Source of the DNA: Bacillaceae bacterium OF18-1A
GTDB lineage: Bacteria; Bacillota; Bacilli; Bacillales; Bacillaceae_G
Reading direction: 5' to 3'
Assembly: GCA_027694045.1 (NCBI GenBank)
Contig: JAQEWB010000001.1
Span: 1,240,001 to 1,304,000 of the forward strand
DNA: 64,000 bases
In this document: positions 1 through 7,926 of the stretch, in pieces
How positions within the stretch are numbered: position 1 is the first letter of the stretch
Layout: each line of letters begins with the position of its first letter
Notes under the pieces: generated by a model
Told to the model about the DNA's origin: nothing
The model's database searches: none
The model's input: only the letters and a program-made list of their open reading frames with translations
Translations under genes and position numbers: made by a program

Positions 1-53
1 AATCTCTTGCTTGTGACCTTATTTTAATACAAATTATTTTTGCATGCAAGTGA

Positions 54-887
54 TTAATCTTCTTCTTTTTCAATTTGATTTTCCGGATAAGAAATCCAAT
101 CACTCCAGCTACCTGTATATAATTTAACATTTTGGAATCCAGCTAATTTTAATGCAACGATATTCGGACATGCTGTAACTCCAGAGCCACAATATACTAC
201 CGTTTCCTTATCTTTCGAAAGGTTTTTGAAGCGTTCTCGTTGCCCAGCTTCATTCTTAAATTGTCCAGACTCTAGAATTCCATCCTTCCAAAAATAGTTT
301 ACTGCTGTCGGAATATGCCCTGCCTTGGAATCAACAAGTTCTTCGGCACCTGCATAACGTTTCGGCTCTCTAGAATCGATTAATGTAATATCTGCACCTG
401 CATGAATATTCTCTCTGACCATTTCCATCGTTACAACCATATTATCTTGTACGCTCGCTTTAAATACCTTTTTAGAAATAACAGGAATTTCATCTGTTGT
501 ACGTAATCCACTCTCTTTCCAAGCAGGCAATCCACCATCTAGTATATATACTTTCTCATGTCCTACATAACTAAGTAGCCACCATAAACGAGAAGCCATT
601 GCACCTGCTTGACTGTCGTATGCAATTACTGTCGTTTGTTCATCAATACCAGCTTTTGAAAGCTTGTCTGTAAACTCCTCAATATTCGGCAATGGATGGC
701 GTCCACCATGTTCTGTTACAGGATTTGATAAATCTACATTCAAATTAAAATATAACGCATGGGGAATATGCTCTTCTTCATACTTCTCTTTACCCCAATT
801 AGGGTTCGCTAAATCAAAACGACAATCGATTATACGGACATTCTCATCTTCCATATGCTCACGTAACCATTCGACTGTAACTATCAT
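54..887 (-). CDS. two-domain sulfurtransferase (3-mercaptopyruvate/thiosulfate type)
   Basis: This 277-aa protein has two rhodanese domains, roughly residues 1-130 and 150-275. The C-terminal domain carries the active-site loop CGSGVTAC with Cys233 as the predicted persulfide cysteine. CGSGVT is the form typical of mercaptopyruvate sulfurtransferases, whereas classical rhodaneses usually have CRKGVT, so mercaptopyruvate is a plausible donor. The N-terminal domain lacks an active cysteine, as is usual for the structural domain. It probably moves sulfane sulfur to thiol or cyanide acceptors in the cytoplasm. It starts 2 bp after the ypbS stop and is likely co-transcribed with it. The exact substrate is inference. 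Confidence 0.9.
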   Translation of the reverse strand: MIVTVEWLREHMEDENVRIIDCRFDLANPNWGKEKYEEEHIPHALYFNLNVDLSNPVTEHGGRHPLPNIEEFTDKLSKAGIDEQTTVIAYDSQAGAMASRLWWLLSYVGHEKVYILDGGLPAWKESGLRTTDEIPVISKKVFKASVQDNMVVTMEMVRENIHAGADITLIDSREPKRYAGAEELVDSKAGHIPTAVNYFWKDGILESGQFKNEAGQRERFKNLSKDKETVVYCGSGVTACPNIVALKLAGFQNVKLYTGSWSDWISYPENQIEKEED

Positions 888-889
888 CT

Positions 890-1162
890 TTAACGACCTT
901 CTTTCTCTTGCAAGCGACTTACATACTCCATAACCATTTCTTCTGTAACATATTTACGCTGCAAGGTAACACCATTTTTTGCAAGATCATTAATTTGCTT
1001 TGTTACGACATTAATGACATCAACCGAAAATTCTTTCCCATTTGACGCAAGAGATACGGCTGCTTCAATAGCTGCTTCACGCTGCGCATCTAATTGTAAA
1101 CATGCTTTTACACTTTCATTTTGTTTACGAGAATGTGCTGTAATTGCTTTATGTACTTCCAT
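890..1162 (-). CDS. ypbS: DUF2533 family protein, YpbS-like
   Basis: This 90-aa soluble, mostly helical protein resembles B. subtilis YpbS (DUF2533), which also sits near the dynamin gene ypbR. No catalytic motif, signal peptide or membrane segment is visible and the function is unknown. The start is supported by an AGGGGGAAGAG ribosome-binding site just upstream. It is followed after 2 bp by the sulfurtransferase gene, suggesting a two-gene operon. Confidence 0.75.
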   Translation of the reverse strand: MEVHKAITAHSRKQNESVKACLQLDAQREAAIEAAVSLASNGKEFSVDVINVVTKQINDLAKNGVTLQRKYVTEEMVMEYVSRLQEKEGR

Positions 1163-1183
1163 CTTCTCTTCCCCCTAGATAAG

Positions 1184-1651
1184 TTATACTTTCGTATTTA
1201 ATTCCATTGCAAGCCGGATCATATCACGGCATACAATTCCATTTTCAATAAGCTCTTCTTCATAATGCTTCGAAAAGTAATCAAAATCAATAGAAAAAAT
1301 ACGAAATCCACATTTTTGATATAAAGCAAGCTGCGAAACGCTAGAATTACCTGTACCAACTTCAAGTTTGAACATACCGTATTTCTTAGCAGTTTCTACC
1401 GCATGCTTTAATAACTTCTTTCCAATACCTCTTCCTTGCATATGCTCTACAACCGCAATATTCATAATTTCCATCGTCTTCGGCCTTGTTTCTAAAAGAA
1501 CATATACGCCGACAACTCTGCCTTCTTGCTTAGCTACATATGTTAATCCTCTTTGTACATATGCATCAATTTGCCGTTCACTTGGATCGGCAAGCAATAA
1601 TAACGATTTCGGTATACCTTCTTTCGAAATATTCTCTATTACAACAGACAT
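1184..1651 (-). CDS. GNAT family N-acetyltransferase
   Basis: This 155-aa protein has the GNAT acetyl-CoA-binding motif A at about residues 68-82 (VVEHMQGRGIGKKLL) and the usual C-terminal YQKCGF strand-helix element near residue 111. It probably transfers an acetyl group from acetyl-CoA to an unknown amine. I chose the ATG at 1651 because it follows a strong AAGGGGGA ribosome-binding site; a 7-codon longer reading begins at 1672 without one. It ends 21 bp before the ypbS start and may head the ypbS-sulfurtransferase unit. The substrate cannot be read from the sequence. Confidence 0.85.
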   Translation of the reverse strand: MSVVIENISKEGIPKSLLLLADPSERQIDAYVQRGLTYVAKQEGRVVGVYVLLETRPKTMEIMNIAVVEHMQGRGIGKKLLKHAVETAKKYGMFKLEVGTGNSSVSQLALYQKCGFRIFSIDFDYFSKHYEEELIENGIVCRDMIRLAMELNTKV

Positions 1652-1723
1652 AAAAAATTCCCCCTTCACCATTGTTCTAATCCCTCCTTGTCTACCATAA
1701 ATAATAGAAAGGAGGGATTCACC

Positions 1724-1978
1724 ATGGACAACAATGAGAAAAAATGCAACGTCATCTCTATTGATGGAAAGAAGAAGAAAAACGACACCTATTCCTATCC
1801 AAAATTAGTAGTAGAAAACAAAACATATGAATTTTCTTCATTCGTCTTATGCGGTGAAACACCAGACGGCAGACGACTTGTTCTTACTCATATGATTTCT
1901 ACCGATGAATTTGCAGGGTTTGTAAAATCTTTAGATACTGTGCTACAAAAGAAAATTGAGCGAATCTTTTTTTCATAA
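1724..1978 (+). CDS. uncharacterised 84-aa protein
   Basis: This small basic, soluble protein is encoded divergently from the GNAT gene. The ATG at 1724 is preceded by a strong AAAGGAGGGA ribosome-binding site; upstream in-frame Met codons lack one. It begins with a lysine-rich stretch (about residues 16-20), followed by a short beta-like segment and a C-terminal amphipathic helix. I do not recognise a family. It ends 3 bp from the convergent dynA stop codon, so the two transcripts must overlap at their 3' ends. Confidence 0.7.
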   Translation: MDNNEKKCNVISIDGKKKKNDTYSYPKLVVENKTYEFSSFVLCGETPDGRRLVLTHMISTDEFAGFVKSLDTVLQKKIERIFFS

Positions 1979-1981
1979 CGT

Positions 1982-4900
1982 TTATATCACATAAATTTCT
2001 TTTTCAATCTCCACTAACTGCTTTTGTAATTGCTCTTTACTTTGTTCGTATAGTGATACATCAATCGTTTCAGCCAATGCAAATAATATACTTTCATAAT
2101 AGTTCATCACATCTTGCTGCATTACCTTTTGGAACAAGTTCCATTTTATATCCCACTCTTGCTTATAATGATGAACAAATAAATCTTTTTCATCTGCTAC
2201 ATAGTTTGATACGAATGGTTCTAGTATAGCCTTAGCGTCTTCTTGCATAAATGCTTTATCATTTTTTTCAAAGAAGCTTTTTTCATTTTTAAAATGTGCC
2301 AACGCTTTTTTAAAGTCTTTTATTTCAACTGAAGGGAACGGCTCTTTATGTGTAATATCTTTATATTCATACTCCACTGTTCCATTCATCGAAATTGATT
2401 CATTTTCTACTTTACAGCTCACTACAATTTCATTCTTTGCACGCTTCATCGCCTCATCTATCCATTTTTCAAGACGTAATGATGTCGCACGCATTTCTTG
2501 TAATAAATCATGCTGAATGAATCCCACTAACTCCATAACGCACTGTTGCAACTGCGTTTTTACATTCCCATCCGTTCGAAGTGATGCTGGATTAATAAAT
2601 TCAGTAAACACATCGTTATAGCGTAGGAATAAACGTTGGTGTACGTAATAAAGTAACTCTTTCACTTCATTTTGCATCGCCTGTTCTTCAGCAAGCACAC
2701 TATACGATGAAATAATATGAAGTAGTTGATCACGCTCTGCTTCATATTTTTTCGTTTGCTTCTCTTTCTCATCATTTCCCTGCTTTGCACCGTTTATCAT
2801 ATTTACTAAAAGCTGATCCGCCCCTTGCAATGCACCATATAAAGCATGCACAGAAACAAGCATTAAATCTCTCATCATAAAGGACGTAAATGACTCCTCA
2901 AACTTAGTAATCCCAGAGTTTTGTAAAATACCATATTTCTCTCTTTCAACATTCTTTCCCTGTTTCTCTTCAAGCGCACATAAACTTGAAATTGCAAATA
3001 AACGCGGGTTTTTAATACCGTATTGCAGTAGCTGATCTGCAATATAACCTTTTACCATTTCAAGTTCTTCTTCAGATTCTGCTAAATCTGCTGCATTAAT
3101 TAAGAAGAACATTTTATCAAGTGCAAAAGTATCCTTTACACGGCCAAGCTGAATTAAAAATTCACGGTCAGCACGAGAAAACACATGATTATAATATGTT
3201 ACAAATAAAATAGCATCTGCGTTTTTAATATACTGGAATGCAACGTCTGTATGGCGGGCATTAATAGAATCTGCTCCAGGTGTGTCTACTAGTGCTACTC
3301 CTTGTCTTGTTAAAGCACAATCATAATAAAGCTCCATATATTCAACAAAACATGATTTTTCTTCATTAGCCACATAATCAGAGAACTCTTCTAATGTAAC
3401 TTGTACTTGTTCTCCTAAATAAGCAGAAACTGCATCATATCCTTTTTGTACCGCTCGTAAAAAACTAAATGTTGTTTTTTGTTTCCCGCTAGGTGAAGGA
3501 TATTTCATAATTTTATCAATTTGGGTTAGCGCCTCTTCTAACGTAGTGATTTCATAATGAAACAGCTTATAAACAGCTTTCATATCTTCTAATAGCGCTT
3601 GCTTTGACTTAAATTGAACAATTACCGTTCCATGCGGCTTTTCTTCTGTAACTGGCAAAATTTGATTTATTGTTGCCGTCGTTGGATTCGGTGATACAGG
3701 TAATACTTTTTCACCAAGTAATGCATTTGCAAATGATGATTTCCCAGCACTAAAAGCTCCGAATAACGCTACTGTAAATTGTTTCGTTTCCACACGACGC
3801 CTTTTTTCTATTACCTCTTGCTGTACATGTTTCAATGCAGGTAACGGATCTAATATCGTTTCAGCTTTTTTCACTTTTTCTAGTATACGCTGTATATTTA
3901 ACGCTGCCGTCCCTTTCATCTCTTCTTCACGAGCTATTACGTTATCTGTTATGATTTCTTGCTCTTGTAGTTTAAACTTTTCACTAACAATTTGTTGTTC
4001 ACTTTGCAATATCTCATCTATTCGTAATCCTTCTGGTGTAGGAACATGATCGTGCCAAACATTTTGTAAATAGCTCTCATACTCCTCAAAATTGTTACTG
4101 TATAGTAATTTCGTTTCTTTTGCCGTTTGCAACATTGTGTATGTTTCGATTTCTCCTTCAATACGAGAAACTGATTCCTTCACCTTTTGCTTTAAAACGA
4201 CTGCGCTCTTATCAAAAATTTGCTGCGCTTTTATAAAATAACGCTTCTTCAGTTCATTCGCTACATCTGCTGTATAAAGAAGTAAGTAATCACCTGTGAA
4301 ACCCGCACCTTGTTTAATTACTTCAGCCAATAGTTCTGGTCCGAAAGCGATTTCTAAAGCATATATGTCTTTTCCAATTTCCTCGGTAAACAGTCCCTCT
4401 TCTTTTAAGAAAGCTACAATAAACTCTTTCACATGAAAATCAAGCTGCGTTTCAACAGTCTTTTGCAAAGCAGCATAAAAAGCATCTAAACGTCGCTGTT
4501 TTTCTTGCTCCGTTTTCCCTTTTGCAAATAGCAAACCAACTTTAAATTTCGTTAATTTCGTTTCTAAGTATGCATTTGCCAATTCTCTCATTTCAAATGG
4601 CATTAAATATGCGTTATCTAATATAGCTTGTAAACCTTTTATAAATTCGTTTCTCACATGAGATTCTTTACTAGCCTCATGCTGTTTCGTTTCAGTTAGC
4701 TCTTCCTTTTTTTCAATTATCTCTGCAATAGAAAGTGGTGACGCTAACTCTTCTTCATATTTCAAAAGGTCTTTTTCATTTTCAGAAAGAATAAATGAGA
4801 AATGTTCTTGTATTAAATATTCTGTCTCGCGCTCCATCCCATTTCTTACATACTGCTCTTTTTCCTTCATAATAGAAGAAATTAGCGCTTCTAAGTTTCC

Positions 4901-5641
4901 TATTTCATTATGTGGATGGTTCATCATTCGTAATGACGTATAATAAACACCATCTACCTCAATATCCCAATTAGAGAATGATTGTTTTACACTATCTTTA
5001 TAATTCTCAAACGATAATTCATTTTCTTTATGTTTATCTATTTGGTTTACAACGAGATAAACCGTTTTATTGCGTTGTTTCAATTCTTTAACGAATTGTA
5101 AGTTCACTTCCGATTGGACGTGGTTATAATCCATCATATAAAAAATTACGTCCGCTAAATGAAGTGTCGATTCTGTCGCTAATTGATGAGCATCATCTGT
5201 CGAGTCAATCCCTGGTGTATCAACTAACATAACTCCTTCAGGAATTGGCGCATCATTTCGATAAATATGAACACCAATTACCTCATCGCCATCCTTACAA
5301 ATTTGTTTTAATTCTTCCGCTGAATATGCGCCATCATATTCGTACTGTTCTCCAGATTTGATTGTTACAACAACACGATCCAATCCTTTTTCAATTTTAA
5401 CAACGTTAGCGCTTGTCGGAATTGGACTTGTCGGTAACAACTGCGCTTTATATAGATGATTCATCATCGTTGATTTTCCTGCTGAGAAGTGACCGCAAAA
5501 CGCTATCATAAGCTGCTCTTGTTTATATTTTTGAATCACTTCAAACAACTTTAAGCTATTCTCTGCATCGCCGTGTTTTTGCCACTCTTCATAAAAACAA
5601 ACAAGTTTTTTCATACCGTTTGTCTGTACTATGTTTGTCAT
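1982..5641 (-). CDS. dynA: double dynamin-like GTPase DynA
   Basis: This 1219-aa protein contains two dynamin-family GTPase modules in tandem. The first has P-loop GHFSAGKST at about residue 50 with switch VDTPGIDS and base motif NQID. The second has P-loop GAFSAGKSS at about residue 627 with switch VDTPGADS. Each G domain is followed by long helical regions. The architecture and length match B. subtilis DynA (YpbR, about 1190 aa), a membrane-binding and membrane-fusing dynamin implicated in membrane repair and phage protection. In the family the two halves act in cis as a fused dimer. It lies near the ypbS-like gene, as in B. subtilis. Confidence 0.93.
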   Translation of the reverse strand: MTNIVQTNGMKKLVCFYEEWQKHGDAENSLKLFEVIQKYKQEQLMIAFCGHFSAGKSTMMNHLYKAQLLPTSPIPTSANVVKIEKGLDRVVVTIKSGEQYEYDGAYSAEELKQICKDGDEVIGVHIYRNDAPIPEGVMLVDTPGIDSTDDAHQLATESTLHLADVIFYMMDYNHVQSEVNLQFVKELKQRNKTVYLVVNQIDKHKENELSFENYKDSVKQSFSNWDIEVDGVYYTSLRMMNHPHNEIGNLEALISSIMKEKEQYVRNGMERETEYLIQEHFSFILSENEKDLLKYEEELASPLSIAEIIEKKEELTETKQHEASKESHVRNEFIKGLQAILDNAYLMPFEMRELANAYLETKLTKFKVGLLFAKGKTEQEKQRRLDAFYAALQKTVETQLDFHVKEFIVAFLKEEGLFTEEIGKDIYALEIAFGPELLAEVIKQGAGFTGDYLLLYTADVANELKKRYFIKAQQIFDKSAVVLKQKVKESVSRIEGEIETYTMLQTAKETKLLYSNNFEEYESYLQNVWHDHVPTPEGLRIDEILQSEQQIVSEKFKLQEQEIITDNVIAREEEMKGTAALNIQRILEKVKKAETILDPLPALKHVQQEVIEKRRRVETKQFTVALFGAFSAGKSSFANALLGEKVLPVSPNPTTATINQILPVTEEKPHGTVIVQFKSKQALLEDMKAVYKLFHYEITTLEEALTQIDKIMKYPSPSGKQKTTFSFLRAVQKGYDAVSAYLGEQVQVTLEEFSDYVANEEKSCFVEYMELYYDCALTRQGVALVDTPGADSINARHTDVAFQYIKNADAILFVTYYNHVFSRADREFLIQLGRVKDTFALDKMFFLINAADLAESEEELEMVKGYIADQLLQYGIKNPRLFAISSLCALEEKQGKNVEREKYGILQNSGITKFEESFTSFMMRDLMLVSVHALYGALQGADQLLVNMINGAKQGNDEKEKQTKKYEAERDQLLHIISSYSVLAEEQAMQNEVKELLYYVHQRLFLRYNDVFTEFINPASLRTDGNVKTQLQQCVMELVGFIQHDLLQEMRATSLRLEKWIDEAMKRAKNEIVVSCKVENESISMNGTVEYEYKDITHKEPFPSVEIKDFKKALAHFKNEKSFFEKNDKAFMQEDAKAILEPFVSNYVADEKDLFVHHYKQEWDIKWNLFQKVMQQDVMNYYESILFALAETIDVSLYEQSKEQLQKQLVEIEKEIYVI

Positions 5642-5674
5642 CCCCTTGTTCCCCTTTATCCAAGATGTATATAC

Positions 5675-5744
5675 TTTATCCCGCTATTTGCGTCACAATA
5701 ATCATTGAGAGATACATATCCTCAATGATTACAGTTTCACTTTA
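5675..5744. repeat. short intergenic repeat, copy 1
   Basis: The left end reads TTTATCCCGCTATTTGCG and the right end ACAGTTTCACTTTA, the ends shared by the copies at 32753, 42767 and 44385. The middle holds an inverted repeat (AATCATTGAG paired with CTCAATGATT). It is about 70 bp, the shortest copy seen. Confidence 0.7.
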
Positions 5745-5782
5745 CTATCATACTAAATTTTCAGCATATTCTCATTAAAAAT

Positions 5783-5823
5783 AAAAAATCCCTTTCATTC
5801 TTTTTACAAATGAAAGGGATTTT
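5783..5823 (-). terminator. intrinsic terminator of the Fur-box small transcript
   Basis: The stem AAATCCCTTTCAT / ATGAAAGGGATTT is followed on the minus strand by a T tract. It lies just downstream of the 28-codon ORF and would end a transcript of about 180 nt starting near 5962. Confidence 0.8.
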
Positions 5824-5835
5824 ATGTCATATCAT

Positions 5836-5922
5836 TCATTTTGTTGTTCCTACTCCATTTAATACATACTTTGTCACACCAACATAAACAGCAACCGTTC
5901 CTAAAACAAGTGCATACACCAT
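5836..5922 (-). CDS. putative Fur-regulated 28-aa hydrophobic peptide
   Basis: The frame starts at ATG 5922 and encodes a 28-residue peptide beginning MVYALVLGTVAVYVGV, which is one hydrophobic segment ending in a short polar tail. It is bracketed by a well-formed promoter with two Fur boxes upstream and an intrinsic terminator downstream, so transcription is well supported. Translation is less certain: the nearest Shine-Dalgarno-like AAAAGG lies about 13 nt before the ATG. A second open frame (cysteine-rich when translated) overlaps it. The transcript could instead be a Fur-repressed small RNA. I do not recognise the peptide. Confidence 0.4.
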   Translation of the reverse strand: MVYALVLGTVAVYVGVTKYVLNGVGTTK

Positions 5923-5942
5923 ATGAAAACACCAACCTTTTT

Positions 5943-5957
5943 TGATAATGATTATCA
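5943..5957. promoter_or_regulatory. Fur box 1
   Basis: TGATAATGATTATCA is a perfect 7-1-7 Fur inverted repeat. It covers about +5 to +20 of the predicted minus-strand transcript, a position where bound Fur-Fe would block transcription. Confidence 0.85.
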
Positions 5958-5968
5958 CTTTTGAATAC

Positions 5969-5997
5969 ATTTTACCATTAAAGATAATCATTATCAA
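5969..5997 (-). promoter_or_regulatory. SigA-type promoter overlapped by Fur box 2
   Basis: On the minus strand TTGATA (5997-5992) and TAAAAT (5974-5969) are separated by exactly 17 bp. A second Fur box, AGATAATCATTATCA at 5982-5996, overlaps the -35 and matches the consensus palindrome at 14 of 15 positions. A weaker plus-strand arrangement (TTGATA at 5942, ATACAT at 5965) is also present, so bidirectional output is possible. Confidence 0.75.
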
Positions 5998-6190
5998 CAA
6001 CTTTTATAAAGAAAGCTCCTTACAAGAAGGAGCTTTACTGCCTGTTTTGAAGAAGTTTAAAACTTGCTGTGCACTCTTATTATATCTCATAATACACATC
6101 TTAACAGTTTTAAAAATTGGAAATAGCCTATATCCCCTTTCCTTTACATTTTGTATAATAAAAGGGAATTACTTAACAAGGAGGAAAATA

Positions 6191-7354
6191 ATGACACAAA
6201 ATCTTACACAAGGCGAGAGGATACACTCCATCGATATTATTAGAGGAATAGCTGTACTAGGTATTTTTCTTGTTAACTGGCCGGTTATCTCCGGAGTTGA
6301 CTCGCGTGATATTACAGGAATTTACGAAGGGATAGACAGCTATATTCGCCTATTTTACGATATGTTTATTCAAACGAAATTTTATACAATTTTTTCGTTT
6401 TTATTTGGACTAGGTTTTTACATTTTTATGAGTCGTGCTGAGGCGAAAACAGATCGTCCAAAAATTTTATTTGTTCGCCGCTTGCTTATTTTATTATTAT
6501 TTGGTTTCTTACATTACGTTCTTTTATGGGACGGAGACATTTTACATACTTATGCAATTACCGGTTTTTTCTTATTTTTATTTTATAAGAGCCAGCCACG
6601 TACTATTTTAATTTGGTCAATTGTACTATTAAGTTTCATGCAATTGTTCACATTGTTAGGTTCTCTTCTCATGTTACTAGTGCCAGTGGATGAATTAGGT
6701 CTTTCCACAGCAATTATGCCATTAGACAACTGGGGATTACAAATCACAGACAGATTCCATGCTTTCTATTCTGAAGCAATAAGCGGGAGTCTTATTATGC
6801 TTCCTGAAACGCTTGGTTTATTTTTACTCGGATTATATGCTGGTAAAAAAGACATTTTCCGCCGTGCAAAAGAATTAGATTCAAAGCTAAAGAAATGGCA
6901 AATTATTATGTTCCTTTTAACGTTGCCAATGTGGTTTATTATGGTTTACTTCTTTATAAAAAATCAACCATACACACCACTTTCACTTATGGGTGTTACG
7001 ATGATAAGCGGAAAAACACTATTCATCTTCTACATTGTCACGCTAATGCGTTTATTACAAAAAGAAAAATGGAAAAATTTATTACGCCCCTTCCAATACG
7101 TTGGTCGAATGGCGTTAACAAACTACATCTCACATACAATTGTTACATTACTTGTATTCGGATTATTGTTCAAAAATGATTATCTTGCTCCATTATGGGT
7201 AGGACCACTATTCTGCATTAGTTTCTACACGTTACAAATCTTTATTAGCCACTGGTGGCTTACTCATTACCAATATGGGCCACTTGAATATGTATGGCGC
7301 CTTGGTACGTACGGAAAAATGATGCCACTTAAAAAGAAAAGCAAGGTCTCATAA
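6191..7354 (+). CDS. DUF418 family integral membrane protein
   Basis: This 387-aa polytopic membrane protein begins with the characteristic RIHSIDIIRGIAVLGI segment (about residues 10-25) of DUF418/YeiB-type proteins. It has about nine or ten hydrophobic helices and the C-terminal DUF418 region (about 230-387, including FQYVGRMALTNYISH). The ATG at 6191 follows an AAGGAGGAAA ribosome-binding site; the reading frame extends upstream to 5942 but without a start signal. Its transport or acyl-transfer role is unknown for the family. It lies plus-strand downstream of the Fur-box region but 190 bp away, so Fur control of it is unproven. Confidence 0.85.
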   Translation: MTQNLTQGERIHSIDIIRGIAVLGIFLVNWPVISGVDSRDITGIYEGIDSYIRLFYDMFIQTKFYTIFSFLFGLGFYIFMSRAEAKTDRPKILFVRRLLILLLFGFLHYVLLWDGDILHTYAITGFFLFLFYKSQPRTILIWSIVLLSFMQLFTLLGSLLMLLVPVDELGLSTAIMPLDNWGLQITDRFHAFYSEAISGSLIMLPETLGLFLLGLYAGKKDIFRRAKELDSKLKKWQIIMFLLTLPMWFIMVYFFIKNQPYTPLSLMGVTMISGKTLFIFYIVTLMRLLQKEKWKNLLRPFQYVGRMALTNYISHTIVTLLVFGLLFKNDYLAPLWVGPLFCISFYTLQIFISHWWLTHYQYGPLEYVWRLGTYGKMMPLKKKSKVS

Positions 7355-7391
7355 TAATCTGTATCCTTTGTAACGGACATTTTTAAAAAAA

Positions 7392-7508
7392 TTAAGCGGC
7401 CTCAAGAAGATGGTTTCTGTATTCGACAGAAGTCATCTTCTTTAAATTCCACTGGTATCTGTGCTGATTATAGTATTTCATCTCTATCTTCAGACATTCT
7501 TTCTTTAG
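7392..7508 (-). pseudogene. IS3-family transposase C-terminal remnant
   Basis: The minus-strand frame ending at 7392 encodes a tail containing YYNQHRYQWNLKKM and YRNHLLEAA, which matches the extreme C-terminus of IS3/IS150-type OrfB integrases. The catalytic DDE core is absent and the frame upstream reads unrelated sequence, so this is only a fragment of an element. No matching terminal inverted repeat is visible at either side. Confidence 0.75.
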
Positions 7509-7544
7509 AATGAATACCAAATGCCAACTGGTACTCAAATTTAG

Positions 7545-7688
7545 AATCAAAGAAAACTTATTGGCTACGACATTAAACAAAATGAAAAGGATAATCAATT
7601 TTCTTTAACTTGGATTATAGACCATTTATATATACAAGCAGTAGGGGAAGGGATCGCGAATGATATCATTAACCTAATAATGGAGTAG
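7545..7688 (+). pseudogene. truncated 3' end of an unidentified gene
   Basis: An open plus-strand frame of 47 codons runs from 7545 to the TAG at 7686. It has coding-like composition (TWIIDHLYIQAVGEGIANDI) but no start codon context or ribosome-binding site. It begins where the IS3 remnant ends, suggesting that the element cut off the 5' part of the gene. The family is not recognised; a helical, regulator-like C-terminus is only a guess. Confidence 0.45.
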
Positions 7689-7785
7689 TTTAGTTTTTTC
7701 GCCTATTCTTCATAAAATCACAGATTTATTAATCGTTGTACAGCTATATCTTGAACTCGCTCCTATGCCAATATCCGCCCAATAT

Positions 7786-7824
7786 AAGAAAAAAGGAATA
7801 ACTTAAACCTGAGTCATCCCTTTC
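7786..7824 (-). terminator. probable terminator downstream of the 279-aa gene
   Basis: On the minus strand an imperfect stem AAGGGATGACTC / GTTATTCCTT is followed by TTTTTTCTT. It lies about 100 bp after the stop codon of the gene ending at 7927. Confidence 0.5.
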
Positions 7825-7926
7825 CTGTACATTTTCAAATAGTAGAAATGCACCTATTAATTGAGCAAAAATTTAAAAATGTATTTGTACGTCAATTAAC
7901 TATTTAACTGTTCAAAAGAGGATCCG

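Noticed and set aside
5836..5943. Cysteine-rich alternative frame over the small Fur-regulated ORF
   Set aside because: It would need a TTG or GTG start with almost no spacing from the AAAGG; I prefer the 28-codon frame or an RNA role.
5942..6190. Upstream extension of the DUF418 gene to 5942
   Set aside because: The extension covers the Fur promoter and a hairpin; the strong ribosome-binding site at 6180 fixes the start at 6191.
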